From Burhinus oedicnemus (lineage: Eukaryota > Chordata > Aves > Charadriiformes > Burhinidae), in contig VFFE01007125.1 in the NCBI GenBank assembly GCA_008921705.1, positions 601,976-665,975 on the forward strand: 64,000 nucleotides of DNA, given 5' to 3'. Shown here one piece after another: positions 12,501 to 23,690 of this stretch (position 1 is the stretch's first letter; each line of letters opens with the position of its first letter). Below the pieces are notes generated by a model. That model worked only from the letters and a program-made list of their open reading frames with translations. It searched no databases and was not told the DNA's origin. A program made the position numbers and the translations under genes.

Positions 12501-13332
12501 CTCACACAGGCTTTGAACTTCTGGATTAGCACTTTCGTTTGCAGCCCGAGCACTTCCTGCACAGAAGGAATTTGTTCTGCAGCCTTTGGGGAAACCTTGG
12601 GTTAACACGAATGAGTGAAATCTGACATTGAGAGGCCGTTTCCAGTTGCCCTCATCCTCACAGCCCACAGGTTTTGCCTCTTTCCAGGCTTAAGTCCTGA
12701 CTCGGGATGAGCTAAGTGCCTTGTGAGGCTCCTGCCCTACGGAAAAGGCAGGGCAGCTTGAATTTCTTTCACTGGGGGTTTCGTTACCTTAAAGAATCTT
12801 GCAGTTATCTGATGGAAGAGATCAGCCATCACAAAGCAGCTCACTTGGGGTAAACTGCTGCCTTAAAATCTTCAATTTCTGGATTCAGACCTTCCATATG
12901 TTATGTTGCATCAAACGTACTTACAATGGTGCGGGCACCCTCCATCCACAGTGGAGCGGAGACTGGAAAACAGTGGGTTTGTACTCAAATATTCTCAAGA
13001 GTATTTGACAAAAATATTTTTAAAAATTCAGGTGAAATTAAGTCTTTCAAAGCTATGTACTTTCGCTTGATTTGGTCAGACATTGGGAGAAAAAGTTATT
13101 AATATGCATCTGTAGGACAAGTTCTCTGTAGTCCAAAGAGAAGGGCCAAGGTAAGGAGCATGACCCTGACAGCACAGCTGAGATCTCAGCAGTTCCTCCT
13201 CTCCCTGAAACTACTTCATCTAACAGGATTTGAGTCATGCTCTGGAGATGCAGGTTCCTTCTTCTCGGCATTAGCCCACATCCCTAACTTGCACTCAAGT
13301 GCAATTACTTGGATTTCACTTTCCCTCACTAT
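9502..13332. other. Unique non-coding sequence, no gene seen
   Basis: Single-copy DNA with no recognisable exon, RNA gene or transposon. There is a short (CCA)n run near 10667-10680. Open frames are at most about 82 codons and anonymous. The segment 12240-12420 is somewhat richer in GC than its surroundings but holds no CpG island. Confidence 0.6.
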
Positions 13333-14102
13333 CATGAACAAGGCCAAGTGCAAGGTCCTGCACATGGGTCGGGGCAATCCCAAGCACAAATACAGGCTGG
13401 GTGGAGAATGAATCCAGAGCAACCCTGAGTAGAGGAACTTGGGGACGTTGGTGAATGAGAAGCTCAACATGAGCCAGCAACGTGCACTGGCAGCCCAGAA
13501 GGCCAACCGCATCCTGGGCTGCATCCCCAGCAGCGTAGTCAGCAGGTCAAGGGAGGGGATTCTGCCCCTCTGCTCCGCTCTCATGAGACCCCACCTGGAA
13601 TACTGTGTCCAGCTCTGGGGCCCCCAACATAAGAAGGACATGGACCTGTTGGAGCGGGTCCAGAGGAGGCCACGAAGATGATCAGAGGGCTGGAGCCCCT
13701 CTGCTGGGAGGACAGGCTGAGAGAGTTGGGGTCGTTCAGCCTGGAGAAGAGAAGGCTCCAGGGAGACCTTATATCAGCCTTCCAGTGTCTGAAAGGGACC
13801 TACAAGAAAGCTGAAGAGGGACTTTTGACAAGGGCATGTAGTGATAGGACAAGGGGTGATGGCTTCAAACTGGTTGGAACAGATATTAGGAAGAAATCTT
13901 CACTATGAGGGTTGTGGAGACACTGGCCCAGGTTGCCCAGAGAAGCTGTGGCTGCCCCACCCCTGGAGGTGTTCAAGGCCAGGTTGGATGAAGCTTTGAG
14001 CAACCTGGTCTAGTAGGAGGTGTCCTTGCCCATGGCAGGGGGGTTGGAACGAGATGATCTTTAAGGCCCTTTCCAGCCTAAACCATTCTATGATTCTATG
14101 AT
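13333..14102 (+). mobile_element. CR1 LINE, 5'-truncated, plus strand, with broken ORF2 end
   Basis: About 770 bases, the longest plus-strand CR1 here. It encodes the C-terminal third of the reverse-transcriptase protein in three disconnected frames: HMGRGNPKHKYRLGG (to a stop near 13411), then NEKLNMSQQRALAAQKANRI through LLERVQRR (13439-13680), then MIRGLEPLCWEDRLRELG through DIRKKSSL (13678-13908). Comparison with the usual CR1 pattern suggests a lost G in the RVQRRATK region near 13670 and a lost T in the RKNFF region near 13900, so the copy is dead. The 3' UTR has CTTGCCCATGGCAGGGGGGT and GAACGAGATGATCTTTAAGG and ends in two TATGATTC-type units. The short fragment at 36151-36261 belongs to the same 3'-end type. 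Confidence 0.96.
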
Positions 14103-17100
14103 CATGTGGACAGATTCAGTCATTGTCTTACTGTACACAAGGATTGTCTTGTGTTAGACCTGAACTTATAAAATAAACAGAAATTCATGTACAGGCATTT
14201 CCTTCTTTCACACCTCTTACTGAATGATTCTTACGGCATATTAATTGTTGTCAATAGGATTTAGTTAACTAATGATTGAAGCCCCTGGTTATATTCTTTG
14301 CTGATGTCATTTCTGTCATCTTCTCAATGGGAGAAAATATTTGGGCAAAGGAGCAAGATGTTATCCGTGATGACATTAGCCCAATGCAGAAAATTTCCAG
14401 CATTCAGTAAAAACCCTGTTTAAACTGAACATGAACACAAACAAGACTGTTTTTCAAACAGCCTCTGAATTGAGCTTTCCAGGGAAAGAAATCTGGAAAA
14501 ATTGAACTTTTTCTGTTGGAGGTTGTGTGGTTTGGGTTCCCTCCCACTGCCAATGGAGTCATTTCCTTCTTGATTCATCCTACTGCACCTTGAGCCACCT
14601 CCATGGGATGGGCAGCCTGCTCCTGCATTGAAGACACAATTTGGACACCTAGAGAGCTTTTGAATAACTGGGGAAAGTTCTTTCCATTTTGCAGAAGGGT
14701 CCAGAAATATCGAGGGCTGGAGTAACAAAGCTCTCACTGTGACTGAGTTCCCAGGATACAGAGAACCATCGTCACCACAGTGTGTCTGAGTGGTCTGGAA
14801 ATCCTCAACTCCCCATTCTGGGACAGAGCATATAACGGGGTCCTGAGGAGGGGAAACCTAGCAGTTTTATCAAGGAATACGGCCTGGTTAATAGCTGGGA
14901 TCCTACCTGTATTTTAGAGAAAATTCCCTGAAACTGGATTTTTCACCGTGTCTCAAATTTTCTCAAAAACAGCTTAATAAGAAAGTTTCTACTCCATTTT
15001 CGGATGGCATTTAAATAGATTGGGCTAGGACAAATGTATGGAAACATGGAGGGCAAAGGATAGGCAACCACTTTCCAATATAAATAATGCTACCCCAGAA
15101 ACACGGTCAGTGAGTGAACAGGAATTGCAGAGGAAGGCTGTTCTTGTGCTCTGGTCATTAACCTGGATGCCAGGTGAGGTTCAAGTCCCTGCTAAATTCT
15201 TGTAGATCAGGGCAAGTTACTAATTCCCTGTGCCACAACTCCTCCTCTAGAAGATGTCCAAGTAAACCTGTTTCTATCCCACATGTGGGGTCCATCCTTG
15301 CAGCTCCCATCCCTCTTCCCTCGCAGAGCAGCTGAGAGTGGGCCAAGGGGCTCTCAAGAGGCAACTAGGTCATTGGGGGAAAAAAAAGAGAAAAAGAAAA
15401 AAAGAGTCTAAAACTGGCACTTTTCATTTCATTGGCAAACCTTGGTGCATTTTTCTCTCACTTTCCTTCTTCTCACACTTTCTTGTTCAGGAAACGAGGA
15501 ACGACGGAATTCATGGATTAGAATTGGCTGAGAATTTTCTGCTAACACTTTTTTCCTAGAAAGAGCTCCGATTCACCAAGCTGCAGCCATTTCCTTCAAG
15601 CTGTTAAAAAATTGCCATTAAAAAAGAAAAAAGAAAAAAAAAAAAGAAAGTTTTTTTGAAGTCGTTATATACAGCTTTGAGCTTATTTGAAGAAAATGTT
15701 TTAATTTTACTTCAAAATGGCTCTTGCTTTAAGAATCTTATTACTCTATTTTATTTTTTTTGAAGGGATCTAAAAGACCAAAAATATCTCAAATGACCCC
15801 TTCTGAATTTTTCACAGATTACTGGACTGCAAAAATTGTCAGGTTTTTGACAGGAAAACTTTTGAAATCTGAAGTTCTCACAGGACAAAAGGAAGTTTCA
15901 CAACCAGCTCTATTTCAATATTATGATTATTTTCTTTGTGTGTGTCTGGGGTGGAGGGGATTTTATGGAAATCTGATTGAAAAATATGTTTGCTGGATCC
16001 AGCCACATCCTGCGTTCTTTGTCCCACAGCAAATCCAGAGTGACTCGAATAATCTTCATGGCTTTGCAGGCTGCGCTGAGATAAACAAGAGCAGAATAAT
16101 TTGTCATGATATCCCTAGAAGAAAAACAAGTCTAGATGTCACATCATATTCATTTCTGAACACGTAAGAGTGTTGCTCTGGTTTAATTGCGAGTCCAGTG
16201 TTGGCAGGCTCACCAACTCCTGCCTGAAAAGTCTGTCAAGAAAAGTGGTCACAATATTAATTTTGAAAAGCCTCTTTCCACGTTGGGAAGAACTGAGCCT
16301 CCCAAAGAGGGGGGCACAATGAACAGGAACACAGTTTGTCATGGTCATGGAGCAAACTGGAAGGCAACACAGGAAGATTTTTCTTTGACGGCTTTGAGCA
16401 TTCTTTCCCTAACGGTACGACTGCAGGTGGGCTAGCCTGCCCCAATTCAGCAGTATTTCTACTGCGATGGTCCTTGGAGGTGACAGGGACTTCTGAAATG
16501 ACGGGACTGGAAGGACCGTCCTCGCTTCCTCCTGTCTTCTGCCCCAAGGTCAGAGTGCTGAACTCCAAAGCCCCTCCTGCTCTCACCTTGTTGGCTGTGG
16601 CACGGGATCTGAAGAGCCCATTGGGAACAGACGCTGTGTTTCTCTTGTGGACAAAGGTGCTTTGACAACAGGCACCAGGCAGACAGGTTTGGCAGAGTAA
16701 AGAGCAATCCTATAAATGCCACTCCTGGTTCTGCGATTTTCCAGTGTAGCCTCATTGGTGACAGTAGTGCATTTTGCAATGAGGTAGTTGATTCCACCTC
16801 TCTATAAATAACAACTTTTTCCATACAGGACACATGAATGCAAACCTATGAAGTACCATGATGGCTTACGGAGAATTGTGATGGCCCCTCTTCTCCAAGG
16901 CTGACTTTGAACAGGATCTCGGTAGATTTTATACCATGGCGTAAGTTTGACTGTGGTGTGGTTAGGTTAAGCTTGTGGGTAAACCAGGAACTGTTCATGT
17001 GACAAGATGATGTTCCCTCTTAAATCACGTAAAATTAAAAATAAAAGACAAAGGGAACATTAAGAAAAGACTGAGGCAAACAAAAGATACCTGTTGTAGA

Positions 17101-17259
17101 CTGGCACTTATATATGTAGATAATTAAGTCCGTGGTCACGTGAATACACACGGGATTTACTAGGAAAGCTAAATGTTCCCAAAGAAATCATGGTTACAGA
17201 AATGGTTTTGGTTGTAACATTTTCTTTGTTTCTTGCTTTGGTTTGGGGTTTTTTTTCAC
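14103..17259. other. Unique non-coding sequence with one MIR and A-rich tracts
   Basis: No gene recognised. It includes the MIR copy at 15145-15258 and A-rich, simple-repeat-like tracts at about 15379-15408 and 15607-15652. Plus-strand frames around 15760-16170 and 16336-16665 exceed 100 codons but show no domain or exon borders worth calling. Confidence 0.6.
15145..15258 (+). repeat. MIR-type SINE, old copy
   Basis: Forward order of MIR features: TGTGCTCTGGTCATTAACC (tRNA-derived head), GGTTCAAGTCCCTGCT (B-box-like region), then the core GGGCAAGTTACTAATTCCCTGTGCC and TCCTCCTCTAGAAGATG. The core and its flanking order match the mammalian and amniote MIR pattern closely for so old an element. 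Confidence 0.7.
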
Positions 17260-17287
17260 AAAAAAAAAAAAAAAAAAAAAAAAAAAA
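17260..17287. repeat. Poly(A) run, 28 bases
   Basis: An uninterrupted run of 28 A preceded by GGTTTTTTTTCAC. It is the point at which this locus switches into sequence that recurs at 29564, so it is a likely assembly join (see findings). Confidence 0.97.
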
Positions 17288-17566
17288 CTGGTAAGACTAG
17301 TCAAGCAGACCTAATGAGGGGGAAAAGAAGAAAGAAAAGGCAAATGCAAAAAAATGATAAGAATTTGAGACAATTTGACAAAGATAGAGCTTTCCAAAGT
17401 AATGTTATTGGGGTTACTATTTACAATAAGATACTAAGATTCCCACAGCACTTGCTGCTACCCATGCCAGTTGAGAGACTGGACTCTCTCTGACAGATTA
17501 GGCAGTATTATCAACCCTTCCTCACCAAGGGGGAACTGGGAGACAGGAGCACTGAGTTCATCCAAC
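17288..17566 (+). repeat. Near-identical copy of 29564-29842 ending at the gap
   Basis: 279 bases, starting CTGGTAAGACTAGTC and ending TTCATCCAAC at the N gap, match 29564-29842 in the same orientation and without length change. Differences seen by eye: TTATTGGGGTTAC against TTATCGGGGTCAC, and AAGATTCC against AAGAGTCC, so about three substitutions. No transposon ends or target-site duplications bound it. It may be a real duplication or an alternate-allele read path. Confidence 0.95.
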
Positions 17567-17616
17567 NNNNNNNNNNNNNNNNNNNNNNNNNNNNNNNNNN
17601 NNNNNNNNNNNNNNNN
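17567..17616. other. Assembly gap, 50 N
   Basis: Exactly 50 undetermined bases, which suggests a placeholder length rather than a measured one. The sequence on both sides comes from the same unit seen at 29.5 kb, in swapped order. Confidence 0.99.
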
Positions 17617-17692
17617 GGCAATTTGGTGGCATGCTTTATTCTGATTTCAGCTGCTTTTATGTGACATATGCTTTTTTAAAAAAAAAAAAAAA
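17617..17692 (+). repeat. Near-identical copy of 29481-29563 starting at the gap
   Basis: From the first base after the gap, GGCAATTTGGTGG to ACATATG followed by T and A runs matches 29481-29563. Visible differences are GGCATG/GGTATG, ATGCTTTTTT/ATGTTTTTTTT and the length of the A run (15 against 21). Similarity ends at the poly(A) run, after which CAAAACAGGAAATT is unique to this locus. Confidence 0.95.
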
Positions 17693-19216
17693 CAAAACAG
17701 GAAATTAAATGAAAAGTTGTGTGGATGCATTCCATCGTGGGAAGGTAAAAAGGGGGTGTCATAACCTAGAGAAGCAATATTTTTAGGGGAAATTCAGTGC
17801 TTGGTAACTGACCTTGAAAAAAATGAGGCAGAAAATGTATCTCAGAAGTTTGAGACTGTCGGGTCATTTATGGATCTGAAGAGGAGAGACTTTAAAAAGG
17901 CTGTTTCTCAGAGGGCAGATACTCATTGTATTTTGAAAAATCGACTCCTTTCGGTGTAGCTCAGCTGGAGTTCCTCCATATCCTAATGTTTAGCAAACCT
18001 TCCACTCTCTTAAAGAGAATCAAATAACGGTTATGTAGATTCAGGGCCTGATTCTTTCCCACTTGATCTAAATCAGGAGTCACAGCAACTCAGGGAATGG
18101 CTTTCACTTACCAAAGTTTCCCAAATTGAGGGCACGCACCACCAACGGGGAACGCAGGAGTTGCTGGGGGGGGCAGAGAAGATCCCAAAAGCAAGGAAGG
18201 CATCACTTCTACAGGCAAGCCTTGTTCTAGCTGAGGAATTTCAGTGGTCTTTACCCCACATCCCCTTTGACTCAGGAGTGCAGGGTGAGCCTCTTCTGCA
18301 GCGAAACAAAGCAAATCAATTCACTTGCTTTGCAGATGAAAAGTGAAGAAGGCAGAATAGTTGTCCTGTCTTTGCAACCTCCCTGGTGGGACATTCAGAG
18401 AAACAGGATCTGTGTGGCATTAAAGGTGGGTAAATTCCATTTACTTGCACTCATCTCCAACTGCATGCCTGGACGCAGGCTCCAGGAGGGCAAACTACCT
18501 TTGAATTGGGTAGGGACAATCTTGTCTCACTGTTAAGTTGACTCAACTCAACCCCCTTGCTAAACTTTTCTAAACGTGAAAGCACATTGTCAGGAGTTGA
18601 GAACCCAGGCCAGTGCAGAGGCATATGAACCAGATTAATCTCACCAGGATATGGGTGGGGACCAGCACAGGGAAAAATTCAGTCCATTTCATACCAAACA
18701 GATCCCGAGACATGAAAGCTTCAACCTCAGATGATTTCTGAATTGAACTTCTGACCTACCCGAGAGCTAGCCAATTCGAGTCGCTGAAACTGTGTGCATA
18801 AATATTTATACTTTTTTCAAATGCACAAACATAACCCCCTTCCCCAAAAGGAAATAGCATGCCCTAGCTAAAACCTGGCCATATATTTTCACTTCACCAT
18901 GAAGAACTGAGGTATAAACCCTACAATACACTACCAGGAAGCCTGAAACTATAAAGTTAAAACCAAAGCTATTCTGAGTTAATAGGATCCATTTGTTGTG
19001 CGAAAGAGGCACCGGCATTTTTTTTTTCTTTGAATGTAGGAATTAGGTAAGTGAAATTGTCGGGCGTGCATGTATGAAATGTAATCTGGCTAACCCCAGC
19101 ATTCCAGCCAGCCTGGGTTTCACTAGCCGAAGTATGCATGATAAGTTTTATTTAAATGCAGGCAGCCTCGTCTTAACAACTCGCTCATTGCTCGGAGCCC
19201 AGCGTTTCAGGATGCG

Positions 19217-19280
19217 GAGACCTAGGCTCTATCTTCAGTAGCTTGCTGTGAAACTATAGATAAATTTTTTAAACTGGAGA
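19217..19280 (+). repeat. Possible MIR relic
   Basis: GAGACCTAGGCTCTATCTTC, then TAGCTTGCTGTGAAACTATA and a diverged core ending in TTAAACTGGAGAG follow the MIR order (title segment, 'agcttgctgtgtgacc', core). Only about 60 bases are alignable by eye, so this is tentative. Confidence 0.35.
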
Positions 19281-19927
19281 GAGCAACGATTCTTTTCACA
19301 GACACTGGGCTCTTTAGACGAATCCTGCTATAACAGAGCAAAAAATATAATCATCAGTATTATTTATTTATCAGCTCTCTGGCTGACACGAAGGGATAAG
19401 AGTAAAATCAATCCCGAGCCTCTTCGTAGAGGCCCCTAGCATATTTCCCCTAAGACTCACAAATCAACACTGCTAAGTAAAGAAATTTCCACTTAACACC
19501 TCATCACCCACCCCCCCCCGCCCTTGCCAATGTTTATGCACATACTTACCTTTATTAGTGTGGGGGGAGCCCCTGGGATCCCTGGTATTGGTAAAGAAAA
19601 CGCGTGCGTTTGCAGGGCAAAGGGCAAGCTCGGGGTTCACTCGTTTGCTGGTGGGGTTGAGTTTCTAGTGGTTTACGCAAAGTCTGATGGAGGAGGGTCT
19701 GGCAAAGAAAACTTTGCTCTTGGAAGGAAAAGGGGGAATTAGAGGACAGAGGTTGGAGCTATGGAAGATCAATCTTAAATGTGGGAACAAGTCGCGCTGG
19801 CATGAGGTGCGTTAGTGTCGCTTGAGGTCACTCCACCGCAAAGGGGTGGCATTCTAGAAGCAAAAGCAACAGTCGAGTCCAGCTGACAGAGGATTTGACT
19901 TGAAATGGGAGTTACTGGATTTTTTTG

Positions 19928-19973
19928 AGGAAATCAGATTTAAATGAGCCAGGAAATCAGATTTAAATGAGCC
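19928..19973. repeat. Perfect tandem duplication of a 23-bp unit
   Basis: The unit running from AGGAAATCAG to AAATGAGCC occupies 19928-19950 and is repeated exactly at 19951-19973. Identical copies indicate a recent replication-slippage event. No transposon association. Confidence 0.97.
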
Positions 19974-20314
19974 AAGTGTTTTCTCCAAATAGTTTACAGT
20001 GCCTAAACCTGTCTCTACTCTGAATCAAATTATATGTAGTAACGTTCTTTATCATTAAAAAAAAAAAAAAGAAGAAGAAGAAATTGTAACACAGAGAAGG
20101 AGACATTCTTTCATTATAAAAATATAATTTTGGCTACAAAAATATAACTTTTCCAGTGTTGACCTCCTTACGCAACAAAATTTTTTTCCTCCAATGTGGG
20201 TGCCCTCAGGATGAACCGTGAGTTCAGAAGCATCCATTACTGGGTGTCTGTCAGAAAGGTGGGATGTTTGCATCAATCTCCTTTATCAGAAAGAGTTAAG
20301 GATGCTATCAACCA

Positions 20315-20340
20315 AACAAAAGGGAAGAACAAAAGGGAAG
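20315..20340. repeat. Perfect tandem duplication of a 13-bp unit
   Basis: AACAAAAGGGAAG occurs twice head to tail (20315-20327 and 20328-20340). A small slippage duplication. Confidence 0.95.
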
Positions 20341-21207
20341 GGTTTGAGTGACAACAGATGGAAGTTGAAACTCCATCAGAAGTTTTGAGCTTTTGATATT
20401 ACTTAATACAGGCACTTTGGAATAATCAGATGAGATACTCTTTTTTTTTTTCTGCTATTTAAACTCTGAAACATGTCACCAATGCTGCTCTTGGAAATGT
20501 AGACGTCTGCTGTATGAAATTAGAGAAGGGAAAACATTTTCCAAGAGAGGAAGAGTTTGGAGGTTTACATGCACATCAGGGTGCCCTGCTAAGTTTAGAC
20601 ACTAAATTTGGAATGAGCCAGTATGGAGTTTGTTGACTCTGGCTGGTACCTGGCTTGATCATTAGCCATAATTTTTGTTTGTCTGTGGCCAGCTGTCTCA
20701 CTTAACCATCTGGCTCTTCCTCAAAGACATTCATCCATCTCTTTATTTCCTTCAGTGACAGCATGTCCTGCTTTGTAGACACGTTGCCAACAGTAGAATG
20801 AAGAATAGGCCTTAACAATTCAAGATTAACCAAGCTCGCTCGTATACAAATCATGCAGTCTCCAGCCTGTTTGCTACCCTAAGGACAGACCATTTAGGCA
20901 TCCAAAGAATTGTAAGGTCAAACTCAGAAACAAATCCTTGCTGAACAGTGGGCCACTGCGCAGCCCAGTGTGCAGCAATGTTCCGTTTCTCCCGTTGCAG
21001 TCACGGAGTTAATTAAATGCTGTTGCATGGACCTTGGTTGTAGTCAAGTGCCTGTTTATAAACACCAGTTCTTCAGACTTGCCTTCCTTCTCTTAATTCA
21101 TAAAAAAGACTATGTGCTATATATCCCAGATTTAATGGAAAGACTCACATAGTTTCATCTCAACAAATGTAGTTATCGACAATGCCAGAGGACTTTGTAC
21201 AAAGTCT

Positions 21208-21310
21208 GGGAAGAATTTGCACCAGTTTGCTTTTGTGGGAGTTTTCAGTGGATAATTTACTGATGTGCAATTAAACTCCAGTTTTTTCTTTTGCCTGGAA
21301 TTGTTTTGGA
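21208..21310 (+). repeat. Member of a diverged repeat pair with 49468-49565
   Basis: The stretch GTTTTCAGTGGATAATTTAC through CCTGGAA is alignable with 49501-49559 at roughly three quarters identity, most differences being transitions; weaker similarity extends about 35 bases upstream. The family was not recognised. Transition-rich divergence fits an old dispersed repeat better than coincidence. Confidence 0.5.
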
Positions 21311-21323
21311 AATGTTTTAGAAA

Positions 21324-21326
<3 letters not shown>

Positions 21327-21355
<29 letters not shown>
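21327..21355. repeat. Poly(A) run, 29 bases
   Basis: An uninterrupted run of 29 A between GAAATGT and GAGTGG. No retroposed gene body is recognisable upstream, so it is listed as a homopolymer. Its exact length is uncertain in any assembly. Confidence 0.95.
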
Positions 21356-21358
<3 letters not shown>

Positions 21359-22914
21359 TGGTTTGTCTTGAAATTTATATGGCCCAAAGCACCAGCAGCT
21401 CAAGAAATGAGAGAGCGTTTAGCTCTGTCTTGGGACTCGTGAAAAGAAGTCGGAGACAAGTCAGTCCTTGGGCTAGTGCTGGGAAATAAAAAGGGACCTG
21501 TTCTATCTGTGCATTCAGCAATCTCTGTTTGCACTGAGAACCTCCTGGCTTTCCCACTTCACCTAAAGCCTCCAGGTGTATTTTATAAGCCTCATAATAG
21601 ATTTGGAGCCTCGGTTCAGGAGTTTAATTTTCACGTACGATGCCATCTGCTGTCTGGACAGCCCTAAGGGGAATCCTTATTAAAATAACTCTGGAGCAGT
21701 AAAGCCATATGTGCAGCTTTACAGCTCATGGAAGGAATTATAGTCATTCAGCCAATAAGAAGAATTGCTCCATGATGGCACGGCAACTTTTCTGTGTCTG
21801 TAGGGCCTTTGGTCAAAAAGAAGCTGCTCTCCAAAGCGCACTGCGAAACTTCACAGTAAAACCTTAACAGGTGACAATTAGTGTAACGAATAGTATTTCG
21901 GTGCAGCTATGGGGTGTTTATACTGCCTAGGAAACAGTTTGTGTTTACTAATTGAGAAATGCAGAATTTCTCCAATGTTACCCACTTGTTAGCTGTCACT
22001 TTCTGCTCTGAGGTGGGAAATCTTCTGGAAATTAGAAGATTTTGAAAGCTTTCATGGCAAACATGTCTTTTAGCATGAAGAAATTCACGCTTCCAGAAGT
22101 CCCCACTGAAATGATATAAAAAAAATAGAGTTCAGTGGCATCCATTTCCTCTAACTTTAGAGAGTCTACAATGCAGCCATCACCATCCGAGCCAGTCAGC
22201 CAAAACTCCCTATATAGTCAAGGCTGTCCAATTTATTCATTGGAGATGAGGGCAGTATTCCCAAACCTGATGTCTGAAATCAAACTAATATTATCCTAAA
22301 CTACCTATTCTTATTTTCTATGAGATATATGATGGATTATCTCAACCATCGGCGATTACACTTTGGCCATAGGGAGTGCCATTCAGGCTGTCATTTGGTC
22401 ACTGGGATGAGAAAATCTGATTTGTTGACCTATGTCACAACCACAGGCAGGAATTCCTGTAACGTGTCTATAGCCACCATAACATGAAAGCATGTAGGAG
22501 ACAAAGGTTACAGGCAGAGGTAGTTTCTCTATTAGACCCATCAATGTCACTAGGAAGAAAGGTGACAAACCCTTGGGCACAAGCCCTTCTTATGACAAGA
22601 TATGAAGTCTAAATATTGTCTTCATCATTAAATTAGCTCCAGGGCAATGCCTCTGAGACCCTCTTGCTGACTATTGAATAGCCATGCTTCCATGTACTTA
22701 TCTCAGAGTAATGCAAGGAATTATACTTTTCTGTCCTCACAATGAAGTTTACTTGCTGCTCCAGTGAAACGAAGAAAGTGTATTTCCAGAGTGTTGGTTG
22801 AATTGGGGGTGTTTGGAGGCAAGGTTAAAGAGAGTGAGGAAGGGGCTGTGTAGCCTTGTGGACATCACCCAAGAATGTGAAGTAGTTCTTGACAACGTAA
22901 ATTGAATCTGCAAA

Positions 22915-23690
22915 TCATAGAATCATAGAATCACCCAGGTTGGAAGAACCTTTAAGATCATCGAGTCCAACCATCAACCTAACACTGCCGAACCCACCAC
23001 TAACCCATGTCCCTCAGCACCACGTCTGCCCGGCTTTCCAATACCTCCAGGGATGGCGACTCCACCACTTCCCTGGGCAGTTTGTTCCAACTTTTGATAA
23101 CCTTTTTGGTGAAGAAATTTTTCCTAATATCCAATCTAAACCTCCTATGGCATAACTTGAGGCCGTTTCCTCTTGTCTTATCACCGGTTACTTGGGAGAA
23201 ATGACCAACCCCCACGTCTCTACAACCTCCTTTCAGGTAGTTGTAGGGAGTGATAATGTCTCCCCTCAGCCTCCTTCTCTCCAGGCTGAACAACCCCAGT
23301 TCCCTCAGCCGCTCCTCACAAGACTTGTGCTCCAGACCCCTCACCAGCTTTGTTGCCCTTCTCTGGACACGCTCCAGCACGTCCATGTCCCTCCTATACT
23401 GTGGCACCCAAAACTGAACACGGTACTCAAGCTGCGGCCTCACCAGTGCTGAGTACAGGGGCACAATCACTTCCCTACTCCTGCTGGCCACACTATTCTT
23501 GATACAGGCCAAGATGCCATTTGCCTTCTTGGCTACCTGGGCGCACTGCTGGCTCATGTTCAGCCGGCTGTCCGCCAGGACTCCCAGATCCTTTTCTGCC
23601 AGGCAGCTTTCCAGCCAAGCCTCCCCAAATAATGGGGGAAGGCGAAACAGTCTCTGAACTTCTCTCAGCCTTGTAAACACGCTAGTTCTG
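22915..23690 (-). mobile_element. CR1 LINE, 5'-truncated, minus strand, with long open frame
   Basis: About 775 bases of CR1 on the minus strand. The 3' end (low coordinates) shows the tail units TCATAGAATCATAGAATCA and the block CAGGTTGGAAGAACCTTTAA. Upstream, a single uninterrupted frame of 226 codons (23000-23680) encodes the C-terminal part of the CR1 reverse-transcriptase protein: [18 protein letters not shown], then [65 protein letters not shown] and [17 protein letters not shown], with the natural stop at 23000-23002. The absence of stops and frameshifts makes it the best preserved copy in the window. It still lacks the endonuclease and the catalytic polymerase motifs, so it cannot move by itself. 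It shares its 3'-end type with the copy at 43837-44090. Confidence 0.97.

Larger units (their letters stand above)
17693..22914. other. Unique non-coding sequence with small tandem repeats
   Basis: No gene recognised. It contains a possible MIR relic (19217-19280), two small tandem duplications (19928-19973 and 20315-20340), a C-run near 19508-19518, A-rich tracts (20057-20083, 21327-21355) and one member of a diverged repeat pair (21208-21310). AT-rich stretches near 19140-19380 resemble conserved non-coding DNA in texture only. Confidence 0.55.

Noticed and set aside
21327..21355. Poly(A) run as the tail of a processed pseudogene
   Set aside because: No gene-like sequence, polyadenylation signal or target-site duplication was seen upstream.
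23000..23680. 226-residue open frame as a host gene
   Set aside because: The sequence is the C-terminal part of the CR1 reverse transcriptase, followed by the CR1 3' UTR and tail.
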